NCBI RefSeq assembly: GCF_022201045.2
Contig: NC_068558.1
Location: forward strand, 7,345,501 to 7,409,500
Direction of reading: 5' to 3'
From: Citrus sinensis
Taxonomy: Eukaryota > Streptophyta > Magnoliopsida > Sapindales > Rutaceae
Length of the DNA: 64,000 nucleotides
In this document: piece after piece, positions 21,527 to 33,919 of the stretch
Numbering within the stretch: position 1 is the first letter of the stretch
Layout of the letters: each line of letters begins with the position of its first letter
The notes under the pieces: model-generated
Told to the model about the DNA's origin: nothing
The model's database searches: none
Seen by the model: only the letters and a program-made list of their open reading frames with translations
Program-made: the position numbers and the translations under genes

Positions 21527-24500
21527 ATGGGAAAATCCGGACTGCTTGATCTTGAAAAGCACTTTGCTTTCTACGGGGCATATCACAGCAACAAAATTAA
21601 CGTATTGATACACACTTTGTTTGTGTGGCCGATTCTCTTTTCTACGCTTATTTTCTTGCACTTCACACCCTCCGTGTGTGATTTTTCTGATAAAGTTTCA
21701 TTCCTGCCATGTGGGTTGTTTGGTCATGCCCTGGTTTTCAACCTTGGATTCTTGTTTACGCTGATCTATGCTTCGTTCTATTATTGTTTGGATAAAAAAG
21801 CTGGTTCTTTGGCTGCTTTGCTTTGTTTTGCCTGTTGGGTTGGCGCCAGTCTGCTGTCTAATAGACTTGGTTTCTCTCTTGCTTGGAAGGTAATTTGTTT
21901 TTTTAAATTTATTGCCTGTTTGCTTGGGGGGGAAAATTGTGGGAAAAGGGAAGAAATTGGCCTTCTGGGTATTTATATATATATTTTTTCAATTGGCTGT
22001 TAATTGGTCTGGTTGAAGAAACCATAGTAAATTTGGACAGGTAGGGTTACATTTTTTTTTAAATGTTATTTATTTTGCCACACCCTCTTAGCAATTAATT
22101 CATGTTGTAATTTGTCTGTTGGGCCTGATTAAAGAACAACATAATGTGACTGTTAAAATAATATACTCTTGTCTGCAAAATCTGTAACTTTTCACAATAC
22201 CATTTAATGTATATTGTTGAAAAATAAATATGTGTTCTTGATGAGTTGAGAGTATTGTGGAACTGGCATGTTATTTAGGTTGACCATCTGTGAGTGTTCT
22301 TTCCGGTAAACTTTTAAGGTTGCAATAAATTCTGGTTTTTCCAGGAACAGTTTGTTAATATGGAGCTGAAACATTCTAGGTTATGTTGATAGGAAGCTAA
22401 ACATGTGGCTGTACCTTATGGCTTTTCTGGATATATAGAGATCAAAGGGATTTGAATGAACCTTTTCAGTAAATTGGTGGCTTAGTGCCTTTATGGGTTA
22501 CAATCTCCTGTCATGTTTTTACGTCCCTTGCAAATACTTGATTTGAGTTTGGGTTTTTAGCTTCAAATTCATATTGTGTTGGGTCAATGCAAGAACAAGT
22601 GATCAGAAAAAGTGGAACTCTTAACAGTTTATAAAATATTTAAACTGAATGAGATTAGTTGCAGTGATAGCATTAGGAAATTCCCAATAAATTTTTGTGC
22701 TCTATCTCTCATCTTAATCTGTTTTCTGCTTTTATATCAGATTAAAGAATAATTGTTCACATAATGAGTGGGAAAAAAAAATCATTTTCTGATTGGTAGG
22801 GCATAAGTGCTGATCTGTTTCATACCTTTTGGATTTTTTTTTCTTTTTTTCCTTCTGCGTCTTTCAAGAATTTCACCGATGCTTGCCATCATGTTTCATC
22901 AAGTGATAACTACTACTTGTATACTCTATGCTTACATTTCTAGCTGATAGTAAGTTAGCAGAATGTTTTCTTTTTCAACTGATACATCAAACTAGTAATA
23001 TAATTAAATTGTGGATGCTGGTTGTTTCCACTAGTAATGCTCTTGGGGTGGCACAAGATGTTTAGGTTGGAACTCCACTAACACCGGGGTTGGAGAGGGG
23101 ATCGGTTCACATTTATGTAATTGTTAAAAAAAGAAAAAAATGCTAGAAGTTTTAGGTCTGCAATGATTGATGTGAATGTGGCATTCTGGCCTTTATTTTA
23201 TTATTTTGATATTCAACTTCTTCAAGAGGTTTCTTTTGTTTAGCTGGTTCAAGTTGGTAAAATTGTTGTCAAATGTTGGGAAATAAGACAAATTTATCCC
23301 CTAGCTGTTTTGAGTGTTTTGTTCTGACTTTTCTCTCTGAAATGCACATCTGCTCTATTAAAATCTTAACGGAACCATATTATCTGCAAGATGGGGTAGT
23401 TGGTATTTATAACTGAGGGACCATCCTGAAAGTTTGGTTGGTTGAGCAATTAGGGAGGTTCCTTTACAGTTGGGATTCCCTGAAATGTCCCACTCTCCTG
23501 TGGCTTTATATTTCATTAAATGCTTATCGTCCCTAATCTGTTTCATAAAGTTCAGAAACGTTTTTGGGAATACCCATTTTACCTGTAAAACTGTGCCACC
23601 ATTACTTACATTAGATGTAAGCCTGGTGGCTGGACTCAATACAGAGGTTTCTTATGAAGTTACTACTGCCACAGATTATAGGGATCACTAGAATGTCTCA
23701 TGCTTTTGTAGCTCTGTATCTTATCTGATTCATAAAGTTTAAATTGCTTCGCAAAGTTACTAATATAGCATATGCTATCCTTATATGCACTTGGTCTTTC
23801 CTAGAGTAGTGCTTCAACGAGATAGAAGTCCCATTTCTGCATCACAAGGCCTGTGTGATTTTTGTTTTAAACTACTCCTGCACATGCGTGACCATATGCC
23901 TTTTATTTGCATACATGTTGCACTAGGTTTAAAGGAAGTGAAATAAAATATGTTTAGTAAGCGTATGTACTTTAGGGCCTCCATAAGTCACCAAGTACAA
24001 GGAACAGCAAATTTTATTGTGTTCTTAGTAGGTTAGTTTTGTTGATTTAACTTATTTTGTTCAATGTGAATTCTTACTTCTGATTGTTCACAATCATTGC
24101 TTTTGGCATCCATACAATTCAGGTTGCAGTGGCAGCACAGTTAATCTGTTGGACCGGACAGTTTCTTGGTCATGGTATTTTTGAGGTGAGTAATTTTTTA
24201 AGATTTGAAGATGAGGTACCGCAACTTTTTCCGCCCCTCTTGTTTATGCATCTCGTCAATTTACTTTTCTTGTAGAAAAGGGCACCAGCTCTTCTGGATA
24301 ACCTCATTCAAGCCTTGTTGATGGCTCCTTTCTTCGTGCTGCTCGAGGCAAGTTTCTTTCAGTTCTTCTGTAATATCTGATCAGTAGTTAATGGGTTTCG
24401 AAGAATTATTTGGTTATGCACATAATTCCCTGGGTGCAGGTCCTCCAAGTCTTCGGGTATGAACCATATCCAGGATTTCATGCAAATGTTGAAGCAAAGA

Positions 24501-24553
24501 TACGAGCTGAAATCAAGGAATGGCAAGACAAAAAACAAAAGAAAATTTCATAG
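21527..24553 (+). CDS. Mpo1/YGL010w-like (DUF962) membrane dioxygenase
   Basis: Four exons: 21,527-21,889, 24,123-24,185, 24,276-24,347 and 24,440-24,553, all phase 0, total 203 residues. The family converts 2-hydroxy fatty acids by iron-dependent alpha-oxidation in the ER during phytosphingosine breakdown (shown for yeast Mpo1). Its conserved polar residues are visible: YHSNKINVLIH (H20, N25, H29) near the N-terminus and GQFLGHGIFEKRAPAL (H138) across the exon 2/3 joint. About four hydrophobic segments follow the usual topology. Intron 1 is long (2,233 nt). Intron 3 has a GC donor (GAG/GCAAGT), without which the frame cannot continue into VLQVFGYEPYPGFH. The lysine-rich C-terminus (KKQKKIS) could be an ER-retention signal. 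It converges on the PPR gene 253 bp away. Confidence 0.9.
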
Positions 24554-24806
24554 ATTAATCCGGGCCCAGTCACCTAAGATCAGTTTCGAAAACTCTTTGT
24601 AAACAAAGTATGAAAGATCCACCGAATACTGTGAATCTGATGTGAACATTTGTATGTACCTATGTAATGTATGCTGGACTCTTAATCAGAGACCCACACT
24701 TGAAGCCATATACTACATATCTATGCCGGCTTTTCAAACAATCGAAAAAGGTAACGCAATCTTGAAAGAATCATTTAAATCCAACAACTCACATCGAACT
24801 CGAGCA

Positions 24807-26366
24807 TCATTGGCGGCCTTGATGAGGACAAGTTTTAACATACCCCAAATCTGACATCTTATCAAGGTCGGTGCCAATGAAGCTTTTACCAGGCTCTGAT
24901 TTCTGAATTCCCATGTCCTGCATCGACTTCCGCACTCTCTGTACTTCATTCCATTGTCCCGCGCTTGCATACATGTTTGCAAGAACAACGTAATCACTGC
25001 TGTGATCTGGCTCCAACTCCGAAAGATACCTCCACGCCTTCTCCCCGAGTTCAACTTTTCCATGCAGTTGACAGGCAGCCAACTGTGTCCTCCATACGAT
25101 GGCATTACTTTCCATTGGCATGCTTCTTATCAGTTGATAAGCCTCCTCCACAAACCCTGCTCGACTCAGAATATCAACCATGCATCCGTAGTGCCTTATG
25201 GTTGGTTTAATATGATACTCTTTGCACATTATATCAAAGTATCTCCTCCCTTCGTCAACCATTCCTCCATGGCTGCAGGCGCACAAAACCCCCAAGAAAG
25301 TGACATCATCGGGTCTCTCAAGATTGTCTCGAAACATTTTCTCAAAGAGCGCCAATGCCTCCTTGGCGTGTCCATGTGTTGCTAGGGCAAGAATCATCGT
25401 GTTCCAAGATATTATGTTCTTCCCCTTCATCTTATTGAAGAGCTCGAACGCTTCTTCCACAGCTCCACACTTTGCATACATATTAATTAGTGAATTGGAA
25501 ACCGTAGTAATGCCATTGAGACGAGTTCCATCAACACAAGAATGAACCCATCTCCCAGAATCCAAAGCACCCAAAGCAGAACAAGCCGAGAGGGTCACGA
25601 GAATTGTAGCCTCATCAGGCTCTATGCCACTGGTGAACATTCTCAAGAACAAATTAAGTGCTTCTTTGTACTTGCCACAGCCGACATGACAATCTATAAT
25701 GATATTCCAAGCCACTAATTCTGGTTCAGGAATTTCCTCAAACAGCTGGCTAGCTGTTTCAATGTCCGTAACCATGCCATACATGTGAATGAGGGCACTC
25801 CTAACAAACTCATGAGAGTGCAACCCATGTTTCAGGGCACTGCAGTGCATTTGTTGCCCTAAAACAACTGACCCCAGCTGCCCACATGCCTTGAGCAAGA
25901 ACGAGAGAGTGAAATTATCAGACAAAAAGCCATTCTCTTGCATAATCTTATAGTACTCAAAAGCTTTTACAGGCTTACAGTTCTTGCTAAACCCTCTAAT
26001 CATGGTATTCCATAAAAACCCATCGGGGCTTTCAATGTTCGCGAAAACTGAGGCGGCGTAGCCCATGTCTCCCTGATCTGAAACGGCACAAAAAACGATG
26101 ATTTTGCCGATTACAAACAGTGTTTGATTTTGCCCAGATCGGATTATCTGCGCATGGAGTTGGGTTACATCCCTCGCGTTCGAACATTTCTTGAAAAGGT
26201 ACATAAGGTCTGATTCCTTTAATGTGATTTTAGATTTCTCTTTGGGAGTTGTTGCTTTGGTTGCTAGATTGGAAGAGAATGAATAGGGATTAAACTTTGA
26301 CTTGGCAAGAGAACAAAAAGGAATTTTCATATTAGATTTTGGGCGGCAAAGGTAGTTGATGGTCAT
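24807..26366 (-). CDS. PLS-type pentatricopeptide repeat protein
   Basis: Single exon, 519 residues, the usual intronless PPR structure. The N-terminus is basic and Ser-rich (organelle targeting); M13, at MKIPFCSLAKSKFNPYSFSS, is a plausible alternative start. From about residue 95, PPR-like units follow the P-L-S pattern, with signatures FLWNTMIRGFSKN, VSNSLINMYAKCGAVEEAFELF, IISWNTMILALATHGHAKEAL and ACSHGGMVDEG, ending in E-like motifs (YVVLANMYASAGQWNEVQRV). Such proteins bind organellar RNA; PLS-E members often take part in C-to-U editing by recruiting a DYW partner. Here the protein ends soon after the E segment (GKSFIGTDL) and has no DYW domain. The exact ortholog is not identified. 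It lies tail-to-tail with the Mpo1-like gene. Confidence 0.9.
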   Translation of the reverse strand: MTINYLCRPKSNMKIPFCSLAKSKFNPYSFSSNLATKATTPKEKSKITLKESDLMYLFKKCSNARDVTQLHAQIIRSGQNQTLFVIGKIIVFCAVSDQGDMGYAASVFANIESPDGFLWNTMIRGFSKNCKPVKAFEYYKIMQENGFLSDNFTLSFLLKACGQLGSVVLGQQMHCSALKHGLHSHEFVRSALIHMYGMVTDIETASQLFEEIPEPELVAWNIIIDCHVGCGKYKEALNLFLRMFTSGIEPDEATILVTLSACSALGALDSGRWVHSCVDGTRLNGITTVSNSLINMYAKCGAVEEAFELFNKMKGKNIISWNTMILALATHGHAKEALALFEKMFRDNLERPDDVTFLGVLCACSHGGMVDEGRRYFDIMCKEYHIKPTIRHYGCMVDILSRAGFVEEAYQLIRSMPMESNAIVWRTQLAACQLHGKVELGEKAWRYLSELEPDHSSDYVVLANMYASAGQWNEVQRVRKSMQDMGIQKSEPGKSFIGTDLDKMSDLGYVKTCPHQGRQ

Positions 26367-26642
26367 AGTAACTAACTTAGGTCGTTGATGGTAATAGTAA
26401 CTAACTTTCGGATTACGTAAGTCGAAACTTGAACGAAATTTGTACTTCTTATAAAAGAGTAGCTTTTACGCATTGCGAGTATGACATGTTCGTATAGGGT
26501 TCCAATTAGATTAATTGTTATCTAAAATTTTGGATCTTTTCTTAGATCCGAATATGTATGAGTTCCTTTTAATGGTAAAATTAAATTTACTGGAAATGTT
26601 AATTCATCCGAAAATTTTGATCTCTTATTTAATAGATATGTC
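26367..26642. other. 5' flank of the PPR gene
   Basis: Short spacer holding the minus-strand PPR promoter, cut off at 26,643 by a hAT-type insertion. Confidence 0.5.
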
Positions 26643-27621
26643 TAGGGATGGCAATTTCCGGGTCCGGGTCCGGGTTTAGTCATTCCGGATCCGGAACCGG
26701 ACACCAAATTCTCATTACCGGAGCTGTATTAAACCCGGTTTTTTCGATCCGTGTCCGGTCCGGGTTCAACCCGGAAAAATCCGGTTTTCCGGATTCCGGG
26801 TTTTGAACCCGGATTGCTTTCCTTAAGTTGCTGGAAAAATGAAAAAAAAAATAATACAGTTACACAAACCAGAACCAAATTGCTTCCAGAATCCGGATTG
26901 CTTTAGTTTAGTTCAACAAAATTTCAAATACAAAACATATAATTTCAAATCTAGGTTTTAAAACAAATACAACAGCCGAGAAATCCACCCCCACGGGCCA
27001 CCCCCACAACTGCGAAATCCACCCCCACAGGCCGCGAAATCCACCACCACAGGCCGTGAAACACAGCCGCGAAATCCACCCCCTTTTGCTGGCCGTGATA
27101 GAGTGAGAGATGAAACAAGTGATGCTGATGAGTGATGAAACAAACGCAAGCACACCGTGAAGGAGATGACAGCCACGCCGCAAAGAATTTGATTTGAAGA
27201 AGAGAAATTACAAGAGAGTTGAAGAGAGAGTGAGAGAGATTGAGTGAGAAACGGGTGAGAGAGATTGAGAGAGGAACAGTCGAACGGGTGAGAGAGATTG
27301 AGATTGAGAGGAGAAGTTGAAGAGAGTGAGAGATCGAGAGAGGAACGAGTGAGAGAGATTGAGATTTGAGAGAGCTAGGTTTCTTTTTTTTCTATTTATA
27401 TTTAATAATTAAAAAAATTAATATTAAAATAAGTAATATCCGGATCCGGGTTCCGGATTTGCGGGTTCACCTCAAACCGGATTCGGACCCGGAAGCATGT
27501 GGGTTCTGAAAAACCGATCTGGATTCCGCATAAAAATTGATCCGGTGCGGATTGAACCCGGATCGGATTTTCCGGATTCAGTCCGGGTCCGATCCGGGTC
27601 CGGATTTGGTTGCCATCCCTA
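26643..27621. mobile_element. Non-autonomous hAT-type element, CCGG family
   Basis: Termini TAGGGATGGCAATTTCCGGG and its mirror (GGTTGCCATCCCTA) are flanked by a perfect 8-bp duplication GATATGTC (26,635-26,642; 27,622-27,629). About 180 bp at each end is saturated with CCGG-centred words such as GGTCCGGGT and ATCCGGATT in both orientations. The interior has a minisatellite of ~22-bp GCGAAATCCACC units (about 26,975-27,085) and a GAGAGATTGAGA-rich zone (27,185-27,370). No transposase. The perfect duplication implies a recent insertion. Confidence 0.92.
26975..27085. repeat. Minisatellite inside the hAT element
   Basis: Four to five imperfect tandem units built on CGAAATCCACCCCCACAGGC, truncated in some copies. 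GC-rich against an AT-rich background. The repeat produces Gly/Trp-rich frames that are not a gene. Confidence 0.8.
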
Positions 27622-27629
27622 GATATGTC

Positions 27630-29152
27630 AGAGTTGGTATTTTGGATTTACTAAAGAAACTTAGTGGGAGCAAGCTATGGGCTTGAGCTGATATATATAT
27701 ATACACATCTGATTTTTGACATGAAATTTAATTAAAACATAATTAATTTTGTATCCATTTTATTTTAAATTTTAAGTTCCATGTCATAAAAAGTTACTGT
27801 GTTATTATAAATTCTTTTGGTGTGGTAGATGCTCACTCAAAATTATGACCATTCACCATTTTCTATTAGATAACAAATTACTAGTATCTAAACCTTTTAC
27901 TAATGTCTAGCTAATCCAAATTTAAATATTTAATAAGAAGAACCAATGCGTTCGAAAAGAAGCACTATTAAAAAGGTGCAAACGGTTTGGGAAAATAATT
28001 GGTGAATTTGGGCCAGAAAAGTTTAAGAGGGCCCAAGATGAGATACGAGTCCATATTGCTCCCATATGATTAATGATTAGTTGTTACTTCATTGTCATGC
28101 TTTAGGAAAAAAAATTTTAAAAATTGGAAGAAGAAAACGCATCATTATCACTCTGTATCTTTAGTGAGATCAGCTTCTCTAGTACACACATACTCTACGT
28201 GCCTTGCATCTCTAGCAATTATTGTAATGAAAATATTGAAAGTCCCTTGATATGCTAAAGTAAAGTGAGATTTAATCAATATTTCGAGGCATAATATAAT
28301 TTGGATCTTAGTTATAAGGTCCCCACTCTAATTAAATCTTTGAAATATTATTAACATATTATTCTCATTGCAACATAATGACTTAATAGTAGAATTGATT
28401 GGTGGATTAACAATTAATCATTGTTATAGACAATGACCCAATTATTCTTTGTTGTGGGGGAGATGAAATAGGTTCGATGTCATTGTTCCCCCCCCCACTT
28501 AAAATTATTGCAAATTCATACTTGCAGACACCCACATGGAGACAAACATATAGACCGATTCTAATTTTAGGTTTCAAAAGGCTTATTGGTGTACTTGCCG
28601 CTCTTCTAAATTCTTGACATTTGAAAAAAAAAAAAAAAAAAACCCATTTGACTTAGAAGGTTAAATAAATTTCAACCTGACTCCTCATCTACAATGTAAA
28701 TTGAGAAGAGAGCTTGAAGATAGTTCAATAAGCTTCTAGAGGGAGCTAAGAAATTAAAATTCAAATAGGAATTAGATAGAAATCAGACGTGACACTTTGA
28801 TTCTGAAACTATATCAGAAAACGTTTAAAACAACTAGTGGTATAAGCTTAAAACAATAAATTATATACTCTAACAACAGTTCTCAATAAAAATATAATAG
28901 TAATACCGAGAGTAAAGTTATAGTAACGGAGAAAAAAATTAAATTTAGACAATTTCTGATAGCAAAATGGCCTCCTTGAAATTAATCAAAAATGAAAGAT
29001 TAATTTATTAAAAATATCAACAAAAATTGTACTTATAAAAAGATGTTACATTAACGAATGGAATTTTATTTTTCAAGAGAAGGCTTGTACCATCACTTAA
29101 AAGGATCACAACAACCATCCTCTTAAGGAAATTGAGATTAAAGACTAAGAGG
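27630..29152. other. Intergenic, nothing recognised
   Basis: AT-rich spacer. No gene, RNA or bounded transposon. A poly-C tract (28,489-28,497) and a poly-A tract (about 28,624-28,641) are present. Confidence 0.5.
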
Positions 29153-29590
29153 TTGTTTGTTAAATGTCTGAAGTTTGAAATTTTATTAATTTCAGATATT
29201 TTCTAAAATATGCTTGTTTGTTTTTTGAAACTTATGTTTGATTTTTAAACATTTACATATGAATAGAAAAAGTAAACTTTTGTGACTTTTATCTGGATGG
29301 AAAAAGGTCTGAATGACAAGTAAATATTATATTATAAAAATATCTCTGTAAAATAATTTATTTCCTAAACTATAAAATATAATCCTCTTTTTTTGGTTTT
29401 AATTTACAAGGACATAAATGTTAAATCACCAAATTTAAGATGTTTTTTATTGCGAAAACAAACAAGATGCCACTTATATTCAGATATTTTAAAAAATAAA
29501 ATAAACATGTCATTCATATCTTCGTAATTAAACCCATTTAGGCTTTAGAACAATTCAAACTCATTTAGATTTCAGAAAAGAAAAAATAAT
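29153..29590 (-). mobile_element. TIR-type MITE, TTGTTTGTT family, truncated copy
   Basis: The reverse complement of 29,400-29,590 aligns almost throughout with 42,020-42,210 (shared words AAATGAGTTTGAATT, AAGTGGCATCTTGTTTG and GACATTTATGTCCTTGTAAATT-like). The 29,157 end (GAGGTTGTTTGTTAAATGTCTGAA) resembles the terminus of the other copy. One end seems lost. Confidence 0.6.
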
Positions 29591-30933
29591 CGCTACCCAA
29601 GTTTGACTTGTTAAGTACTGATTAATTTTGGAAGCAAATAGCATAGATAAGGATATTCTTATTCTTGGTAGAAGTTTGTAACGACTTCGAAGCTTAGTTT
29701 ATAACATTTTGGCAATTAAATTATGGGAGTTGTTCAAGTCTTGTCGTATATGAAAGAATTATAGAACTTTTACTCAGCCAGGGACTGAGTGTGCACTCCC
29801 TCTTGAACGCATATTTTATAACGTGCCCTACATTAAAATATTATAATTTCAATTCTATCGAAGAAATATGAAAATGGGCTGTACATTTGACCTCTTGCAT
29901 TTAATTTATGCCATAGATTTTCATAAAATAATAAATTAATTACGATGATAAGTAATTAAAGGTTTTTTTTAAAAAAAAAAAAAGAAAGAAAGTATGTGTT
30001 TCATTAAAAGACCAATAATAATTTAAAATATAATGTCGCGTAGACACAAATACAAGATTAGATCAAGTTTAAGTACAATTATACGATAATATCTAAGATT
30101 TAAGTTAAAATTAAGATAATGCGTAACAATAATACATAACTTCAAACACTAATAAATTTCTAAGAATCCAGAGAAAACTAAATGATTTCACAGCTTAAAA
30201 ATCTAATAGAACACCATATGAACCCACCTCTACTACTGTAGCCTGTAGGTGAAATCAATCACTTTCCAATTGAGAAAAGAAAATTCATAGTGTCTTGGTA
30301 ATACGACACAAACTCTAACCATAGAATACAAACAGGCAATAATAAGATCACAAAACCACAACAAAAACCACCCCCATGATTCACCAGAAAGTCTCCATAT
30401 CAATGAACCCCAATCCCAGGCCGTCAACATCTCGCCCCAGGTTTATTAAAGCTCTCAACAGCTTTGATACGAGCATACTCTTCCAATCCGAACACTGACA
30501 CGATTCTAATCCGGACACTGAAATATACATATGGTTGCAACTTTCACTTGATAACTAATTGAAATTCAACGTCTAAAAAAACGTCTTAATTGAGATTTCT
30601 CTCCCCATTCAACGAACTGTGCATGCATTGGTTGAAAAATCCTAATCAGATGATGGAAGAAAATTTAAAATTTGAAAAAGCGCATGGACGTCATCGGTAA
30701 AGCTCGGGCATGTTACGTGGATGATCGACACTGCATTCTCTTTGTTTGACAGCGTAAAATTAATCGATTCTAATTTCTTCAATCGTTAAAATGTGTAGCA
30801 AATAACTTGTAGAATGAAACTGAGGAGAAAAAGAAGAAGAAAAATATATCAAATAATTCATTTGGAGACTAGCTGTTAGCTGAGTGGCAATATACTAGTA
30901 AGAAATACACACATTTCTTTACATACTTATGGG
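29591..30933. other. Intergenic, nothing recognised
   Basis: AT-rich spacer with no gene or bounded element that I can support. Confidence 0.5.
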
Positions 30934-32006
30934 TAGGGATGGCGAATATCCAATTATGGATGGATAATATCTATCCAAATACAAATCCATAATTATCCAT
31001 GATGGATATATCCATATCCATATCCAGTATTTAATATTGGACATGGATATGGATTTTATCCATAAAGATATGGATATCCATGAATATTTTATTTTTATTA
31101 GATAAAAAATAATTAAAATCAGTATTAGATTCTAATATCAAATAAAAAATAATAAACATAACAAATATCAAAACTATGAATTAAAAGAATTATAATATGA
31201 AATTACAAATTAATTTCAAATTAAATACAAAAAGTTCATTCTTCTAACGCATCATTAATCTCCAATCTTCTAACACATCATTAATCTCCAACTAGATCAT
31301 CATCATTAATCTGCAAATTCAAGCAAAACACAGATAATATTAAATGCACAATGAGCCAAATGAAAAATGAAAGAAGCTTAATAGTGTAAGTTCAGCCAGT
31401 TGTGACAGTTACCTGCGGATATGATGAGTGCCTGACCAGTATAATTCAGGTTTGCCTTTGCCCAAGGAATTTTTCGAACTGCAACCAACTGATAACAAGA
31501 AGTAAATGAGAAAATGACAGAAAAAACTTACCTTGCGCGGGAGACAACGAACAGGCGGACGGACGACGGCGGTGGCAGCGACAACAGAGACGATGGCAGC
31601 TAGAACGAGGCAGAAAAGCGCTCAAGAACAGTTGGAAGCTGCAGTTACGGCTGATCAACCATTGGTACAGCACCGGCGCACCTAAACGGAACCCCCGGAC
31701 AGCGGCGTCGGAGTCTGGGAAGAGCGTCAGTAAGCGAAGACCGGCCGGCAAGCGATGTGATAATCTTAGGTTTTGCTATCTAGACATTTGTTTTTGTTTA
31801 TTTCATTTTAGTTTTAGGATTTTATTTTTTTAATTTCAAATAAGATATTAATTGGATATTGGATATCCATACCCATCCAAATTTTACTTGGATATTTTTT
31901 AAAAATATCCATATCCATATCCAAAAAGTTTTGGATGGATATTATCCAATCCAATTGGATTGGATGTATGGATATCCAATTTAAATGGATCAAATTGTCA
32001 TCCCTA
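30934..32006. mobile_element. Non-autonomous hAT-type element, GGATAT family
   Basis: Termini TAGGGATGGCGAATATCC and its mirror (AATTGTCATCCCTA) with a perfect 8-bp duplication CTTATGGG (30,926-30,933; 32,007-32,014). Dense GGATAT/ATATCCA/CCATATCC words occupy both subterminal zones (30,948-31,090 and 31,852-31,985). A GC-rich core (about 31,530-31,750) differs sharply in composition from the rest and may be captured host DNA. The 101-codon minus-strand frame over it matches no protein I know. No transposase. Confidence 0.92.
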
Positions 32007-32014
32007 CTTATGGG

Positions 32015-33844
32015 TATCAATCGGAAGCAGATCCCAATCCAAACATATGAACAACACATTTCTTTACATTTTTTTAATCCTAAATATGCAGAGAGAGAGA
32101 GAGAGAGGATAAATTAAAAGCAAAAGCATTAGGTGCCGTGAGAGGATTGAGTTTAAAATGGCTTGAAATGCCACCGAAGATAAAAATTAAAATAATAAAA
32201 GTAGAGGAAATTAATCATAGTAGCCCTAGTTACAGTATCACATTAACTACATTGTCAACTATCCATTAATATTATATATAACAGTAACAAAGTAAAGAAG
32301 ACACCTTAAGAAAAGAAAAACAACTAAAGTCTATGTGTAGGCCTAATCGGCAAGAATGAATTAAATGTGACAGTAGCTACTAGAATCCATAGAAGAACAA
32401 ATAAAATAGAACCACCCCCCCCTAATTAATTAAATAACTGAAGCTAATTGCCATACATTTTTGAAATGGTAATGTAAGAAAGAAGACAGCTCACAGAACT
32501 TGGCTTTAATCCCCAAGTCAAACTTTTAAAAGAAACTCACAATCAACAAAATGTGGCTCATTTTTAAACCAGAGATTTGCTTGACTTTAACCATGTGATA
32601 CCAAAGAAGCCACATCCTTAAAGACCCTCAATAAAATTATCAATTTAATCATTCCCTTTAATTTGCAACTTTTTTATTTTTTATTATATATATATATATA
32701 TGGGGGCATATCACCCATATCATTATCCCAAAGTTAGGCACCCATGAAGGCTTGATTTAGTCAACTATCCCCTCCCAATAAATTGCCATTTAAAAATGCT
32801 TATGAAGATTTGAAAGAACATTTGCAAATCCTTTTATTCAAACAAGCTGACCTTTGCCTAATTTTAATTTCATTTTTTTTTTTTATAAATTTCCAAAATT
32901 GTTTCAGCTTGACGACCGACCATTCGTTTTAGTGTTGTACGACAATGTGTGTTTCCCTCTCATGCCCACATGTCGGAACAGAAGAAGCAGGCCCACAAGT
33001 GCCACGTCATCACCACCCCTTCCCCCTTACCCCTTGGGTTAACCCAGTCAACCCTCCGGTTAATTACACTAATCAGAGTTTCTTTTGGCGTTATTAGTTT
33101 AATCATTCGAAACCAACCACGTGGTAGTAGCAAAATATCTCCTGATTGGCCAACTGATGGCACTGTCGATTTTTTTTTTTTTGTGGAAAATCGCCCTTTT
33201 CTTTAATTGTGCTTACGTGGCATTAATAAACGTTGACTGCTCTGAGGTTTCAAGTACGATTGAAATTCCTCATACGTCCCTGGATGACACGCGTCGGATC
33301 TTTATACGATTAGTGTACTGACGGAGAGATGTTACTGTTGCTATATTTTTTTCGAAATGGAAATACTTTCTGTAATCGGAAATTTATAATTATTCGAGGC
33401 CACGGGCATTGCGATTTTAAATTATATCCCTAAATTGCCCTCTAAACTATTAAATTTTATAAAAAGCTAGTGTAATTAGTCATTTTTTTTTATAAAAAAA
33501 AATTTATTTATTTTTGGGGGGGCCCAAACATTATTATTATTTTTCAGTTTGCATCACACCAACTAGCAAGTGGATATTAGCTGGTCTTGCTTTTCGGTTG
33601 ACAAATTGGAAACAAACCAGACATTTGGAAATTGGCTTTTTGTTCATAGGCTTAGATCAAACCTAAATCATGCGCTACAGGAACTTTAAAGATTTATATA
33701 TACATATAATTAACTTATCATTCAAAAGTGGAAATCTGAAACAAATGTTAGATAATGATTTGTAACTAAGATAGAGACCTGCATAATATTCTTTATTTAT
33801 TTATTTTGTTAATACTTTTCTCCGTATGTAATCTGGGAAAGATT

Positions 33845-33919
<75 letters not shown>

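Noticed and set aside
26908..27183. Trp/Gly-rich open frames on the minus strand
   Set aside because: They are translations of the minisatellite inside the hAT element and lack any known domain.
31446..31751. 101-codon minus-strand frame
   Set aside because: Lies in the GC-rich core of a hAT element, has no recognisable domain and no transposase motif.
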